Assembly: GCF_030250645.1 (NCBI RefSeq)
Contig: NZ_JASSVS010000006.1
Coordinates: forward strand, 62,001-126,000
Direction of reading: 5' to 3'
Origin: Marinobacter azerbaijanicus
GTDB taxonomy: Bacteria > Pseudomonadota > Gammaproteobacteria > Pseudomonadales > Oleiphilaceae
Length of the DNA stretch: 64,000 nucleotides
The number at the start of each line of letters is the position of its first letter. Positions within the stretch are counted from its first letter, which is position 1. Below the pieces are notes generated by a model, which saw only the letters and a list, made by a program, of their open reading frames with translations, was not told where the DNA came from and searched no databases. The position numbers and the translations under genes are program-made. Shown here one piece after another: positions 39,878 through 49,355 of this stretch.

Positions 39878-39944
39878 GCTATATTGTTATAGCAGCAAAC
39901 TCTAGTTGCCTGCCTTCTTATGCCATGACCTGATCTGGTATCAT
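39878..39944 (+). promoter_or_regulatory. cysDN upstream region: palindrome and extended -10
   Basis: GCTATA-TTGT-TATAGC (39878-39893) is a perfect inverted repeat. TGGTATCAT (39936-39944) is an extended -10 candidate 55 bases before cysD. The palindrome lies about 45 bases upstream of the -10, a reasonable activator position (CysB would be the obvious candidate), but no consensus match was tested. Confidence 0.4.
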
Positions 39945-39999
39945 TACCGCATTCACACGCCCAGCCTTTAAAGGCACGCAAACGCGGTAACAGGATACG

Positions 40000-40908
40000 A
40001 TGACCACTTATAACCTGACGCACCTCAAACAGCTGGAAGCTGAAAGCATCCACATCATCCGGGAAGTCGCAGCGGAGTTCGACAATCCGGTCATGCTCTA
40101 TTCCATCGGCAAGGACTCCGCGGTGATGCTGCATCTGGCTCGCAAGGCCTTCCATCCGGGCAAACTGCCCTTCCCGCTTTTGCACGTGGACACCACCTGG
40201 AAATTCAGGGAAATGATTGAATTCCGGGACCGCAAAGCAAAAGAGTATGGTCTGGATCTGATCGTCCATAAAAATGAAGACGGTATCAAACAGGGCATCG
40301 GCCCCTTTACCCACGGTAGCGCCAAGCACACGGACGTGATGAAAACCCAGGCCCTGAAACAGGCACTGGACAAGTACAAGTTCGATGCGGCCTTTGGCGG
40401 AGCCCGCCGGGACGAAGAAAAATCCCGTGCCAAGGAACGTGTGTATTCCTTCCGTGACGAATACCACCGCTGGGATCCGAAAAACCAGCGCCCGGAGCTG
40501 TGGAACATCTACAACGGCAAGATCAACAAAGGCGAGAGCATCCGGGTTTTCCCACTGTCCAACTGGACCGAGCTGGACATCTGGCAGTACATCTACCTTG
40601 AAAATATCGAGATTGTGCCCCTGTACTATGCCGCCAAACGCCCGGTGGTGGAGCGTGACGGCACGCTGATCATGGTGGACGACGACCGTATGCCGCTCAA
40701 GGAAGGCGAGAAACCGATGATGAAATACATCCGCTTCCGCACCCTGGGTTGCTACCCGCTGACTGGCGCCATTGAATCCGAGGCAGACACCCTGCCGGAG
40801 ATCATCCAGGAAATGCTGCTGGCCACCAGCTCCGAACGTCAGGGCCGTGTAATCGACCACGATTCGGCCGGCTCCATGGAACAGAAAAAGCGGGAAGGGT
40901 ACTTCTAA
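40000..40908 (+). CDS. cysD: Sulfate adenylyltransferase subunit 2
   Basis: A 302-aa ATP sulfurylase small subunit that forms APS from sulfate and ATP in assimilatory sulfate reduction. The PP-loop is [17 protein letters not shown]. Also present are [17 protein letters not shown] and [15 protein letters not shown], conserved in CysD. One base separates its stop from the cysN start, so the two are coupled. Confidence 0.97.
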   Translation: MTTYNLTHLKQLEAESIHIIREVAAEFDNPVMLYSIGKDSAVMLHLARKAFHPGKLPFPLLHVDTTWKFREMIEFRDRKAKEYGLDLIVHKNEDGIKQGIGPFTHGSAKHTDVMKTQALKQALDKYKFDAAFGGARRDEEKSRAKERVYSFRDEYHRWDPKNQRPELWNIYNGKINKGESIRVFPLSNWTELDIWQYIYLENIEIVPLYYAAKRPVVERDGTLIMVDDDRMPLKEGEKPMMKYIRFRTLGCYPLTGAIESEADTLPEIIQEMLLATSSERQGRVIDHDSAGSMEQKKREGYF

Positions 40909-40909
40909 G

Positions 40910-42568
40910 ATGTCACACCAGTCTGATCTGATTGCCGAAGATATTCAGGCCTACCTGAAGCAACACGAGAACAAGGAACTTCTGCGCCTACTGACCTGCG
41001 GCAGCGTGGACGATGGCAAAAGCACCCTGATTGGTCGCCTGCTGCACGACACCAAGATGATCTACGAAGATCACATGGCGAGCCTGAAAACCGACAGCGC
41101 CAAGATGGGCACCACCGGCGAGAAGCTGGACCTGGCCCTGCTGGTGGACGGCCTTCAGGCAGAGCGTGAACAGGGCATCACCATTGATGTGGCCTACCGG
41201 TATTTTTCCACCGACAAGCGCAAATTCATCATCGCCGACACCCCGGGCCACGAGCAGTACACCCGCAACATGGCCACCGGTGCTTCCACCGCGCAAGTGG
41301 CGATTCTGATGATCGACGCCCGCCACGGTGTGCTGACCCAGACCCGTCGCCATTCCTACATCGCTTCACTGTTGGGAATTCGTCATATTGTGGTGGCCAT
41401 CAACAAGATGGACCTGGTGGATTACAGCGAGGAACGCTTCAACGAAATCAAGGATGACTACCTGGCCTTTGCCAACAAGCTGGGCCTGAAGGACATCCGT
41501 TTTGTGCCGATTTCCGCCCTTGAAGGCGACAATGTCGTCAACAAGAGCGAGCACACGCCCTGGTTTACCGGCCAGCCGTTGATGGACATTCTTGAGACGG
41601 TAGAAGTCTCCCATGACAAGAACCTGGAGCATTTCCGCTTCCCGGTGCAGTACGTTAACCGTCCAAACCTGAACTTCCGTGGTTTCTGCGGCACTGTCGC
41701 TTCCGGTGTTGTCCGCCCCGGCGACAGGGTGATGGCCCTGCCCTCCCGGCGCACCAGCACCATCAAGGACATAGTGACGTTTGATGGCAATCTGGAAGAG
41801 GCCTACATCGATCAGGCGGTCACGCTGACGCTTACCGATGAAATTGATGTCAGCCGTGGCGATATGCTGGTGAAGGCCGAGGATGAGCCAGAAGTGGGTA
41901 ACCGCTTTACCGCCAATATCGTCTGGATGACCGACGGCCCGCTGGAAACCGGCCGACTGTATGACATCAAGCTTGGCCCTACGTTTACTTCCGGTACGGT
42001 GAAGACCATTCATCACCAGACCGACGTGAACACGCTGGAAAAGAACGACAATCCTTCTGCGTTGCAGCTGAATGAGATCGGCCTCTGCGAGCTGACCCTG
42101 AGCCAGCCCATCGCGTTTGATGCGTACCCGCGCAATCACGCCACGGGCAGCTTCATCGTCATCGACCGGTTGACCAATGTGACCATCGGCGCGGGCATGA
42201 TTGCCGGCACTGCAGGTACGATTGAGTCACTGGATCCGGTGACCAGCGAGGAGCGTGAGCGTCGTCTGGCCCAGAAGCCCGCCATCATTGCCTGTAACGG
42301 CAAGAAAGCTGCGGCGTTGGCGCTGGCGCTCGAGCGTGCGCTGTTCGACCAGGGCAAGACGTCTGTGGTGCTGACCGAGGACAATGCCGGCAATGTGGAC
42401 GACCGCCGCCGCGCTGCTCAGGTCATCAGCGCCCATGGCCTGGTGGCCATTGCGGTGAACCTGGGTACGGATGTGGCTTCGGCGTCTGTTTCTGCGGATG
42501 ACGATCAGGAAATCACTGATGCGGTCAATTCGCTGGTTCAGGATCTGATGCGGCACAAACGGGTTTAG
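40910..42568 (+). CDS. cysN: Sulfate adenylyltransferase subunit 1 with vestigial APS-kinase domain
   Basis: The GTPase subunit of ATP sulfurylase (552 aa). G motifs are GSVDDGKST (31-39), DTPGHEQY (110-117) and NKMD (165-168); EF-Tu-like beta domains follow to about residue 440. Residues about 455-552 resemble the APS kinase of CysNC fusions ([19 protein letters not shown]), but the P-loop expected as GLSGAGKST reads CNGKKAAAL and about 20 residues of the substrate region are missing. The kinase is therefore very probably dead and a separate cysC would be needed. Longer than E. coli CysN (475 aa), shorter than CysNC (about 630 aa). Confidence 0.93.
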   Translation: MSHQSDLIAEDIQAYLKQHENKELLRLLTCGSVDDGKSTLIGRLLHDTKMIYEDHMASLKTDSAKMGTTGEKLDLALLVDGLQAEREQGITIDVAYRYFSTDKRKFIIADTPGHEQYTRNMATGASTAQVAILMIDARHGVLTQTRRHSYIASLLGIRHIVVAINKMDLVDYSEERFNEIKDDYLAFANKLGLKDIRFVPISALEGDNVVNKSEHTPWFTGQPLMDILETVEVSHDKNLEHFRFPVQYVNRPNLNFRGFCGTVASGVVRPGDRVMALPSRRTSTIKDIVTFDGNLEEAYIDQAVTLTLTDEIDVSRGDMLVKAEDEPEVGNRFTANIVWMTDGPLETGRLYDIKLGPTFTSGTVKTIHHQTDVNTLEKNDNPSALQLNEIGLCELTLSQPIAFDAYPRNHATGSFIVIDRLTNVTIGAGMIAGTAGTIESLDPVTSEERERRLAQKPAIIACNGKKAAALALALERALFDQGKTSVVLTEDNAGNVDDRRRAAQVISAHGLVAIAVNLGTDVASASVSADDDQEITDAVNSLVQDLMRHKRV

Positions 42569-42646
42569 TCCGGCGGCCCGACCTTGAGATGCCCCTCTGG
42601 TCTGAAGACTTGGGGGCTGGTTCGTTTTGGGGGCTGGTCCCGCGGC

Positions 42647-42718
42647 GGGGGTGCCTTTTCTTCTGGAAAAAGAACTCGCTGCGCTCGGACACCTTTTTCC
42701 GGCAGAAAAGGCACCCCC
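42647..42718 (+). repeat. Family C hairpin, copy C1
   Basis: A 15 bp stem GGGGGTGCCTTTTCT with its complement, a small internal loop, a second stem GGAAAAAG/CTTTTTCC and a loop containing AACTCGCTGCGCTCGG. It lies 78 bases after the cysN stop. A pairing GGTC/GACC further out encloses an unpaired stretch. In the 343 bp gap 42569-42911 the only other feature is a REP copy. Confidence 0.88.
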
Positions 42719-42754
42719 ACCCCGTGACCGATCACACCTGCTTTGAATATCCTC

Positions 42755-42793
42755 CCGTAGGTCGGATTAGGCCCGAAAGGCCGTAATCCGACA
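42755..42793 (+). repeat. Family A REP-like unit (single, forward)
   Basis: CGTAGGTCGGATTAGG with an enlarged inner stem (GGCC-CGAAA-GGCC), then CGTAATCCGACA. A solitary copy between C1 and yejK. Confidence 0.85.
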
Positions 42794-42911
42794 AACCAGT
42801 TATGCTCTCCCCCATTCCCCCAAAACCCCAAAAAATCCATTACAATCCCACCCCCTGAAGGTTTACCCTCAGAACCTCTCATGTATTGCCAAGCAAGGAC
42901 CCGAAATCTCC

Positions 42912-43928
42912 ATGGCCATCAAACAGCTCCGCACCCTCTTCGCCAGTCAGCTTCAACCCGGACAACCGGCGCAGGTTCGCCCTGGCGAGGCCCTGTCCGA
43001 GCCAGGCGGCGACTATGAGGCTCTCCACAAGCAGATGAAGCGTCTGTTCAACAGCAAGCCGGGCAAGAAGTACGGTCGTTTTTCCGAAGACATTGGTGAG
43101 TCTCCGTTCAGCGCCTGGCTGAAGGACTATCTGGAGGACAGACAGAGCTTCGTTTCCCTGACCGACCGCATTTTTGGCCAGTGGCAGGAGCTGCTGAACG
43201 GCAGTCAGGAGGAGCATCAGGGCCATCTGATGCTGGTGCACGAGGCTCTGGCGGATGGCGAGGTAATGTACCTGCTGGTGCTGGAAACCGACAGTGCCTT
43301 GCGGTTTGACGGCCAGCAGTCGCTGGATACCACGGATGTGCTCAGCCTGTCGCGGCTGAATCTGGCGGTGCGTATTGAGCTGGAGGACTGGCAGGGTGAG
43401 AACGCCGGGGAGAATTACCTGACGCTGGTGCATGCCCGTGGCAGCGGGGAGCCGGGGGAGTTGTTTATCCGGCTGTGCGGCTTTACCAATCAGGTGGATG
43501 TTGAGAAGGAAACGCTGACTTTCATGGATGCGGTGGAAGCCTTCGCCAAGTCGTCCGAGCCGGAGGAAGCGGGCAAGATTCGGGCGCGGGCCTATGAATT
43601 TTCCAAAGAGCAGCATGCTCTGGGTGAGCCGGTGGCTATTGAGGCGCTGTCGGGTTATCTGGATGAGGACCAGCCGCAGCGGTTCAAGGAGTTTGCCAGT
43701 GAGACGGCGGAGCTTCCGGAGAGCGGGGTGTTGCATCCGGATCATCGCAAGGTTAAGAAGTTGGTGAGGATTGCGGGTTCTGGTGGTGGCATGAGTGTGT
43801 CGTTTTCTTCGGACCTGGTTAACCAGGCGGTCTACTACGATCGTGACAATGATGCGTTGACGATCACGAAGCTGCCTAAGGCTTTGCGGGAGCAGTTGCA
43901 GCGCTATTTGGAAGGCCGTGAGGATTGA
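42912..43928 (+). CDS. Nucleoid-associated protein YejK/NdpA family
   Basis: A 338-aa member of the nucleoid-associated NA37 family (YejK/NdpA), DNA-associated proteins of unclear detailed role. Seen: KRLFNSKPGKKYGRFSED, SPFSAWLKDYLEDRQSFVSL, EVMYLLVLETDSALRFDG and RLCGFTNQVDVEKET, typical of the family. It is acidic. It stands between two family C hairpins (C1 before, C2 after) and is convergent with trmH. Confidence 0.88.
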   Translation: MAIKQLRTLFASQLQPGQPAQVRPGEALSEPGGDYEALHKQMKRLFNSKPGKKYGRFSEDIGESPFSAWLKDYLEDRQSFVSLTDRIFGQWQELLNGSQEEHQGHLMLVHEALADGEVMYLLVLETDSALRFDGQQSLDTTDVLSLSRLNLAVRIELEDWQGENAGENYLTLVHARGSGEPGELFIRLCGFTNQVDVEKETLTFMDAVEAFAKSSEPEEAGKIRARAYEFSKEQHALGEPVAIEALSGYLDEDQPQRFKEFASETAELPESGVLHPDHRKVKKLVRIAGSGGGMSVSFSSDLVNQAVYYDRDNDALTITKLPKALREQLQRYLEGRED

Positions 43929-43975
43929 GGTTGCTGATCGTCTAGCCTGGTAGTTTAGGGGGCTGGTCCCGCGGC

Positions 43976-44047
43976 GGGGGTACCTTTTCTTCTGGAAAAA
44001 GAACTCGCTGCGCTCGGACACCTTTTTCCGGCAGAAAAGGTACCCCC
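43976..44047 (+). repeat. Family C hairpin, copy C2
   Basis: Identical to C1 except at one co-varying base pair. The stem reads GGGGGTACC (43976-43984) with GGTACCCCC (44039-44047), where C1 has GTGCC/GGCAC. The flanking GGGCTGGTCCCGCGGC and CCCGTGACCGAT are also shared with C1, so C1 and C2 are recent duplicates. It lies between the convergent yejK and trmH genes and may terminate both. Confidence 0.9.
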
Positions 44048-44082
44048 ACCCCGTGACCGATAAAGCTATCACGGTTCATCCT

Positions 44083-44823
44083 TTATTCCGTCTCGATTGT
44101 AGTGACCGGGTTTTTATCGGTCCATCTTGGGCGGTTTGCGCGTAGTTTCCTGACTTCCTGCATCCAGCCTACGCCGTCGACCAGTTCTCCGGTTTCCGGG
44201 TCGATGGGTGGGTACGGCAGGTTGCGGTCGTCGCAGTAGCGTTTTACTACCGGCTGGCACCAGCAGAACAGCAGGCGGCTGTACTCGTCGTCCGGCAGTC
44301 GCCGAGAATCGAACAATCCCGCCAGTTTCCGCTGGCGTTGTGCCTCGGAAAGGATGATGGCGCAGGCGGAGGACACGTTCAGGGACTCCACCATGCCCAT
44401 CATGGGTATCACTATGTGTTCGTCGGCCTGTTCGGCGGCGCTGTCGCTGACTCCGTCCACTTCGTTGCCCATGATCACTGTGCAGGGCACGGTGAAGTCT
44501 GCTTCCCGGTAGTCGATTGCGCGGTCTGACAGTTGCGCGGCGTAGAGTTTGTGGCCCTGCCCTTTTAACACCGACACCGCCTCATCCATGGTTGGGTGGG
44601 TGTGAGTGGTGACCCAGTTGTAGCTGCCGCCGGCGGTTTTGCGGAATGCGCGGAAGCCTTCCCGCGGCCAGACCACGTGCATGTTGGCCAGGCCGAAGGC
44701 GTCGCAGGAGCGGATGATGGCGGATAGGTTGCGGGGTTTGTGGACCTGGTCGGTGAGGACGCTGAGGTCTGGTTGGCGGGTGTTGAGGGTTTGTTGGATT
44801 CGGGCTAGGCGTTCGGGGGTCAT
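44083..44823 (-). CDS. trmH: tRNA (guanosine(18)-2'-O)-methyltransferase TrmH
   Basis: A 246-aa SPOUT-class methyltransferase for Gm18 in tRNAs. The N-terminal helical part is followed by SPOUT motif 1 (NLSAIIRSCDAFGLANMHVVW), motif 2 (PCTVIMGNEVDGVSD) and motif 3 (IPMMGMVESLNVSSACAIIL). The C-terminal extension (PPIDPETGELVDGVGWM) is as in E. coli TrmH. It is divergent from miaB across a gap that holds a REP unit and B5. Confidence 0.95.
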   Translation of the reverse strand: MTPERLARIQQTLNTRQPDLSVLTDQVHKPRNLSAIIRSCDAFGLANMHVVWPREGFRAFRKTAGGSYNWVTTHTHPTMDEAVSVLKGQGHKLYAAQLSDRAIDYREADFTVPCTVIMGNEVDGVSDSAAEQADEHIVIPMMGMVESLNVSSACAIILSEAQRQRKLAGLFDSRRLPDDEYSRLLFCWCQPVVKRYCDDRNLPYPPIDPETGELVDGVGWMQEVRKLRANRPRWTDKNPVTTIETE

Positions 44824-44864
44824 TGGAATTTTGGTTAGTGGTTAGTGGTGTTTCAGGCTTCGGT

Positions 44865-44897
44865 TGTCGGATTACGGCTTTGCCTAATCCGACCTAC
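44865..44897 (-). repeat. Family A REP-like unit (single, inverse)
   Basis: TGTCGGATTACGG ... CCTAATCCGACCTACG, inner stem GGC-TTT-GCC. It lies 42 bases upstream of the trmH start and 30 bases before B5. Confidence 0.85.
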
Positions 44898-44926
44898 GTG
44901 GATGAGGTTTTGCACGTCAGCCGGGG

Positions 44927-45037
44927 AAGTGGTTGGGGCGAGGCTTTCCAAAAACGTGGAGCGCCAGGGATGGCGCGACCGAGCCCTACAGGGACGTATT
45001 CACGGGCGTTTTTTGGAAAGCCTCGCCCCAACCGCTT
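44927..45037 (+). repeat. Family B palindromic element, copy B5 (head type II)
   Basis: Arms of about 29 bp (44927-44956, 45007-45037; outer part GGTTGGGGCGAGG) pair with one G-T wobble and one A bulge. The head is a second version: GCGCCA-GGGA-TGGCGC (perfect, with a GGGA tetraloop), then CCTACAGGGACGTATT. The two GGA triplets are 24 bases apart. It lies between the divergent trmH and miaB genes. Confidence 0.92.
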
Positions 45038-45124
45038 CAACTCCCGAGCCCAGGAAAGCTAATAATACCACAAGCGATTTAGAGGATTGCCGAGACAGAG
45101 GTGGTTGCGGATTGATCACCCCGT

Positions 45125-45130
45125 TATAAT
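45125..45130 (+). promoter_or_regulatory. Possible -10 for miaB
   Basis: A consensus TATAAT lies 82 bases before the miaB start. The best -35 nearby is TTGCGG at 45105, too close at 14 bases, so the promoter is tentative. B5 would lie upstream of it, not in the transcript. Confidence 0.4.
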
Positions 45131-45211
45131 GACCAGCTAACTTTTTCGAGCGCCAATGCTGACCTTCCGGCGCGAACCATACACCACCATATACCAAATA
45201 CGTTGAGACAC

Positions 45212-46558
45212 ATGGCCAAGAAGCTGTACATCAAGACCCACGGCTGCCAGATGAACGAATACGATTCATCCAGAATGGCAGATCTGCTAAAGACCGGTGA
45301 AACCGTGGAAATGACGGATTCTCCGGACGACGCCGACATTCTGTTACTGAACACCTGCTCCATCCGGGAAAAAGCCCAGGAGAAGGTGTTCCACCAGCTG
45401 GGTCGCTGGAAAAAACTGAAAAACAGCAAACCGGACCTGATTATCGGCGTGGGTGGCTGCGTGGCCAGTCAGGAAGGCCAGGCCATCATTGACCGGGCAC
45501 CCTATGTGGACATGGTCTTCGGTCCGCAGACCCTGCACCGCCTGCCGGAGATGATCACTCAAGTACGCGCCAAGGGTAATGGTGTCGGCGTGGTGGACGT
45601 CAGCTTCCCGGAAATCGAAAAGTTCGACAACCTGCCCGACCCCGGCGCCGATGGCCCTTCCGCGTTTGTTTCCATCATGGAAGGCTGCAGCAAATACTGC
45701 ACTTTCTGCGTGGTACCCTACACCCGCGGCGAAGAGGTCAGCCGTCCGGTGGACGATGTGATTGCGGAAGTGGCACACCTGGCCGGTCAGGGTGTGCGTG
45801 AGGTGAACCTTCTGGGCCAGAATGTGAACGCCTACCGTGGTGAGACCCACGATGGCGACGTAATGGACATGGCCGAACTGGTGGCCCTGATTGCCACTAT
45901 CGACGGTATCGACCGTATCCGCTACACCACCTCGCATCCAGTGGAGTTCTCGGACTCGCTGATCGAAGCCTATGAGCAGGTACCAGAGCTGGTCAGCCAC
46001 CTGCACCTGCCGGTCCAGAGTGGCTCCGACCGCATCCTGGCGGCCATGAAACGTGGCCATACGGCACTGGAGTACAAATCCAAACTCCGCCGCCTGCGCA
46101 AGATCCGCCCGGATATCAGTTTCTCTTCGGACTTTATCATCGGCTTCCCGGGAGAGACTGAGAAGGACTTTGAAGACACCATGAAGCTGATCAACGATAT
46201 CGGCTTTGATGTGTCCTTCAGCTTCATCTATAGCGCCCGCCCCGGCACACCGGCGGCGGATCTGCCGGATGACACGCCGATGGAGGTGAAGAAGAAGCGC
46301 CTGAGCATACTCCAGGAGCGGATCAACCAGCAGGCCATGGACATCAGCCGCAAGATGGTGGGTACAACCCAGCGTATTCTGGTCACGGGCCTGTCCAAGA
46401 AAGACCCCGGTGAATACGCGGGCCGTACCGAGAACAACCGTATTGTAAACTTCCGGCATGAGAATCCGGAGGTGGTTGGGCACTTTATCGACGTGGAGAT
46501 TCGGGAGGCTATGCCCAACTCTCTGCGCGGTGTGCCTGTGGGCTCGGAGATGCATTAA
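45212..46558 (+). CDS. miaB: tRNA-2-methylthio-N6-dimethylallyladenosine synthase MiaB
   Basis: A 448-aa radical-SAM methylthiotransferase that converts i6A37 to ms2i6A37 in tRNA. Cluster cysteines of the N-domain are in [22 protein letters not shown] and GVGGCVASQ. The radical-SAM motif is [20 protein letters not shown] domain closes the protein. The ATG at 45212 ([13 protein letters not shown]) is preferred over 45203. It is the first gene of miaB-ybeZ-ybeY-ybeX-lnt, with a 495 bp repeat-filled gap before ybeZ. Confidence 0.97.
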   Translation: MAKKLYIKTHGCQMNEYDSSRMADLLKTGETVEMTDSPDDADILLLNTCSIREKAQEKVFHQLGRWKKLKNSKPDLIIGVGGCVASQEGQAIIDRAPYVDMVFGPQTLHRLPEMITQVRAKGNGVGVVDVSFPEIEKFDNLPDPGADGPSAFVSIMEGCSKYCTFCVVPYTRGEEVSRPVDDVIAEVAHLAGQGVREVNLLGQNVNAYRGETHDGDVMDMAELVALIATIDGIDRIRYTTSHPVEFSDSLIEAYEQVPELVSHLHLPVQSGSDRILAAMKRGHTALEYKSKLRRLRKIRPDISFSSDFIIGFPGETEKDFEDTMKLINDIGFDVSFSFIYSARPGTPAADLPDDTPMEVKKKRLSILQERINQQAMDISRKMVGTTQRILVTGLSKKDPGEYAGRTENNRIVNFRHENPEVVGHFIDVEIREAMPNSLRGVPVGSEMH

Positions 46559-46595
46559 ACCTGGGCTCCCATGGGTTTAAGGCTTGGTGGTTGCC

Positions 46596-46701
46596 GAGTG
46601 GTGGGCACCGCCTCCCAAAAAACGCTACAAGCACTTCCCTGTGCGCTTGGGCTCCGCCATCCATGGCTCCGCACATTTTTGGGAGGCAGTGCCCACCACT
46701 C
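46596..46701 (-). repeat. Family B palindromic element, copy B6
   Basis: Arms of 26 bp (46596-46621, 46676-46701; outer GAGTGGTGGGCAC) pair with one mismatch. The inner stem is CTCCCAAAAA rather than CTTTCCAAAAC. On the minus strand the head gives GCCA-TGGA-TGGC and GCAC-AGGGAA-GTGC. It lies 37 bp after the miaB stop. Confidence 0.92.
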
Positions 46702-46742
46702 TCCGCGAACCCTTTCCGTGTCTGCGGTCCAAACGGGATAAA

Positions 46743-46840
46743 CGTAGGTTGGATTAAGCGAAGCGCAATCCAACAATGGCTGAGAACACGCAAATGGCCC
46801 GATATCTGTCGGATTACGACTTCGTCTAATCCGACCTACT
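46743..46840. repeat. Family A REP-like pair, one copy a compensated variant
   Basis: The forward copy 46743-46775 reads GTAGGTTGGATTAAGC ... GCAATCCAACA: the usual TCGG/CCGA pair is changed to TTGG/CCAA on both sides. The inverse copy 46807-46840 has inner stem GAC-TTC-GTC. The pair lies between B6 and B7 in the miaB-ybeZ gap. Confidence 0.85.
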
Positions 46841-46880
46841 TGTATTTGTGCATGCGGGCCTGCAAATAGACTGAAAAGGG

Positions 46881-46987
46881 CGCTGGCCGGAGGGTCTTTC
46901 CAAAAACGTGGAGCGCCAGGGATGGCGCGACCGAGCCCCCCATGGATGGGTTTACGGGCGTTTTCTGGAAAGACCCTCCGGCCAGCG
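46881..46987 (+). repeat. Family B palindromic element, copy B7 (head type II)
   Basis: Arms of about 28 bp (46881-46908, 46959-46987; outer GCTGGCCGGAGGGTC) pair with a one-base bulge. The head has GCGCCA-GGGA-TGGCGC and CCCA-TGGA-TGGG hairpins, with GGAs 24 bases apart. It lies 66 bases before the ybeZ start and would be in sense orientation if miaB and ybeZ are co-transcribed. Confidence 0.92.
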
Positions 46988-47053
46988 TCCGACAGCACCA
47001 CCCATGAAATGCCTACTCCCTGAAGCCTTGGGAGTCATTAAAACGGAGCACTT

Positions 47054-48037
47054 TTGAACGCCAACGATCACAGACAATTCGACCTACACCCGGTAGACCA
47101 GCACCGGCTGACCACTCTATGCGGCCAGTTCGATGAGCACCTTAAGCACATCGAGCGGCGCATGAACGTCAAGATTGGCCGCCGCGGCCACCATTTCCGT
47201 GTGGAAGGCGAAACCGAGCATGTGGCCGCGGCCACAGAGGTTATCCGGCACCTGTACCGGGAAACCGAGGCCAATGACGACATTTCGCCGGACATGGTTC
47301 ATCTGTTTATCCGCGAGACCGGCTTCGAGCGGCTTCCGGACGACGTGCCATACAACGGCGCGGTCACTGTTATCAAAACGCCGAAACTGCAGGCCAAACC
47401 CCGGGGTGAAAACCAGCAGAAGTATGTGCACAACATCCGCACCCATGATGTGAACTTTGGTATCGGTCCGGCCGGTACGGGTAAGACCTGGCTGGCGGTG
47501 GCCTGTGCTGTCGAGGCGCTGAAAGACGAACAGGTGAAGCGCATTCTGCTGGTCCGGCCCGCAGTGGAAGCCGGCGAGAAGCTCGGCTTTCTGCCTGGTG
47601 ACCTGGCGCAGAAGGTGGACCCCTATCTTCGGCCGCTGTACGACGCCCTCTATGAAATGCTGGGCTTCGATCATGTCACCCGGCTGATCGAGAAAAGCGT
47701 GATCGAGATCGCGCCACTGGCGTTCATGCGCGGCCGCACCCTGAATAACTCGTTTATTATTCTGGATGAGAGCCAGAACACCACCCGCGAGCAGATGAAG
47801 ATGTTCCTCACGCGGATCGGATTTGGCTCTACCGCTGTGATTACCGGGGACACCACCCAGGTGGACCTGCCCCGGGGCCAGAATTCCGGCCTGATTCATG
47901 CCGCAGGGGTGCTGAGCAAGGTTTCAGGGATCGGTTTCACGCGCTTTGAAGCCAGGGATGTGGTTCGTCACCCGCTGGTCCAGCGGATTGTCGAAGCCTA
48001 TGATTCATTTGATGATGGGAGCGCCACGGGCCAGTGA
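47054..48037 (+). CDS. ybeZ: PhoH-like ATPase YbeZ
   Basis: A 327-aa PhoH-family P-loop protein, an ATPase or RNA helicase partner of the YbeY RNase encoded next. Walker A is GIGPAGTGKTWLAVA and Walker B is NSFIILDESQN. An N-terminal KH-like region precedes it. The start is TTG at 47054, five bases after GGAG; no ATG in frame fits the family N-terminus. It overlaps ybeY by four bases. Confidence 0.95.
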   Translation: MNANDHRQFDLHPVDQHRLTTLCGQFDEHLKHIERRMNVKIGRRGHHFRVEGETEHVAAATEVIRHLYRETEANDDISPDMVHLFIRETGFERLPDDVPYNGAVTVIKTPKLQAKPRGENQQKYVHNIRTHDVNFGIGPAGTGKTWLAVACAVEALKDEQVKRILLVRPAVEAGEKLGFLPGDLAQKVDPYLRPLYDALYEMLGFDHVTRLIEKSVIEIAPLAFMRGRTLNNSFIILDESQNTTREQMKMFLTRIGFGSTAVITGDTTQVDLPRGQNSGLIHAAGVLSKVSGIGFTRFEARDVVRHPLVQRIVEAYDSFDDGSATGQ

Positions 48038-48507
48038 GTGAACTGACAGTGGATCTGCAGCGGACGATCGAGGCGCCAGGCGTGCCTTTGGATGCCGATT
48101 TTGAACGCTGGGCGGGCGCTGCCTGGCTGGGGAAGGATCCATCGGAGGTGACGATCCGTATCGTTGCCAGCGATGAGAGCGCCGACCTCAACAGCCAGTA
48201 TCGTGGGAAATCAGGGCCAACCAATGTCCTGTCCTTCCCATTTGAGTCGCCAGCCGGTATAACGGTTCCGTTAGCCGGTGATCTGGTCATATGCGCCCCG
48301 GTGGTTGAAAAAGAATCCGCCGAGCAACAGAAGACCCTGACGGAACACTGGGCCCATATGGTGGTGCATGGCATGTTGCACCTTCAGGGCTACGATCATA
48401 TTGACGATGACGATGCCGAGGTCATGGAAGCCCTTGAGATCCGGTTGCTCGCGCAACTCGGGTTCAGCAATCCTTACGAGACAGAGGAAACGGAAAAAGA
48501 CTCATGA
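48034..48507 (+). CDS. ybeY: Endoribonuclease YbeY
   Basis: A 157-aa zinc-dependent RNase for 16S rRNA 3' maturation and ribosome quality control. The zinc motif is VHGMLHLQGYDH (HxxxHxxxxxH type) and the conserved Arg region is NSQYRGKSGPTNVLSFPF. The start is GTG at 48034, overlapping the ybeZ stop; coupling is likely. It overlaps ybeX by four bases. Confidence 0.96.
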   Translation: MSELTVDLQRTIEAPGVPLDADFERWAGAAWLGKDPSEVTIRIVASDESADLNSQYRGKSGPTNVLSFPFESPAGITVPLAGDLVICAPVVEKESAEQQKTLTEHWAHMVVHGMLHLQGYDHIDDDDAEVMEALEIRLLAQLGFSNPYETEETEKDS

Positions 48508-49355
48508 ACGACGATCAGTCGAGTCGCAGTCAGGGCAGCAACAAGTCCTGGCTGGAGCGCATATCACAGGCCTTCTCCAGCGGGCCTGAGTCCGTTGAGG
48601 ACGTGCTGGAAATCCTGCGGGACGCCGAGTCCCAGAACATCATCGATGCCGATGCCATGAGCATCATCGAAGGTGCCATGCAGGTGATCGACATGCGGGT
48701 GGATGAAATCATGATCCCCCGGTCACAGATGGTCACCGTCAAGGCATCCCAGGAACCGAAAGAGTTCCTGGGTGAAATCATTTCTTCTGCCCACAGCCGT
48801 TTCCCCGTGATTGGCGACAGCCAGGACGATGTAATCGGCGTGCTGCTTGCCAAAGACCTGCTTCCCCTGGCACTGAACAACGACCTCAACTGGAACCGGA
48901 TACGCGAGATCCTGCGCCCGCCCACCTTCGTGCCGGAAAGCAAGCGTCTCAACCAGTTGCTGAAAGAGTTCAAGGAAACCCGCAATCACATGGCCATCGT
49001 GGTGGATGAGTATGGGGGGACCGCCGGCCTGATCACCATCGAGGATGTGCTGGAGCAGATTGTGGGCGAGATTGAAGACGAGCACGATTTCGATGAAGAA
49101 ACCCACATCAAGGCCAGAGGCGACGGAACCTACGCCGTCAAGGCTGTGACACCGGTGGACGACTTCAACGAATTCTTCAATACCGATCTGGATGAAGAGG
49201 AGTTCGACACCATCGGTGGTGTTGTTCTCAAGGAGTTCGGACACCTGCCCAGACGGGGCGAATCAGTGGCGTTTGGCGGTCTGCAGTTTACCATTGCCAA
49301 TGCCGATAACCGTGTCATCCGTCTGCTGCAGGTTACGCGTGGTGATGACCAGTAA
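48504..49355 (+). CDS. ybeX: CorC/YbeX-family transporter-associated CBS protein
   Basis: A 283-aa soluble CBS-pair protein of the HlyC/CorC family (magnesium/cobalt efflux CorC, or ribosome-linked YbeX in E. coli). Two CBS domains start around [14 protein letters not shown] and [16 protein letters not shown], including [27 protein letters not shown]-terminal transporter-associated domain follows ([20 protein letters not shown]). It has no membrane domain. It overlaps lnt by 11 bases. Confidence 0.95.
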   Translation: MNDDQSSRSQGSNKSWLERISQAFSSGPESVEDVLEILRDAESQNIIDADAMSIIEGAMQVIDMRVDEIMIPRSQMVTVKASQEPKEFLGEIISSAHSRFPVIGDSQDDVIGVLLAKDLLPLALNNDLNWNRIREILRPPTFVPESKRLNQLLKEFKETRNHMAIVVDEYGGTAGLITIEDVLEQIVGEIEDEHDFDEETHIKARGDGTYAVKAVTPVDDFNEFFNTDLDEEEFDTIGGVVLKEFGHLPRRGESVAFGGLQFTIANADNRVIRLLQVTRGDDQ

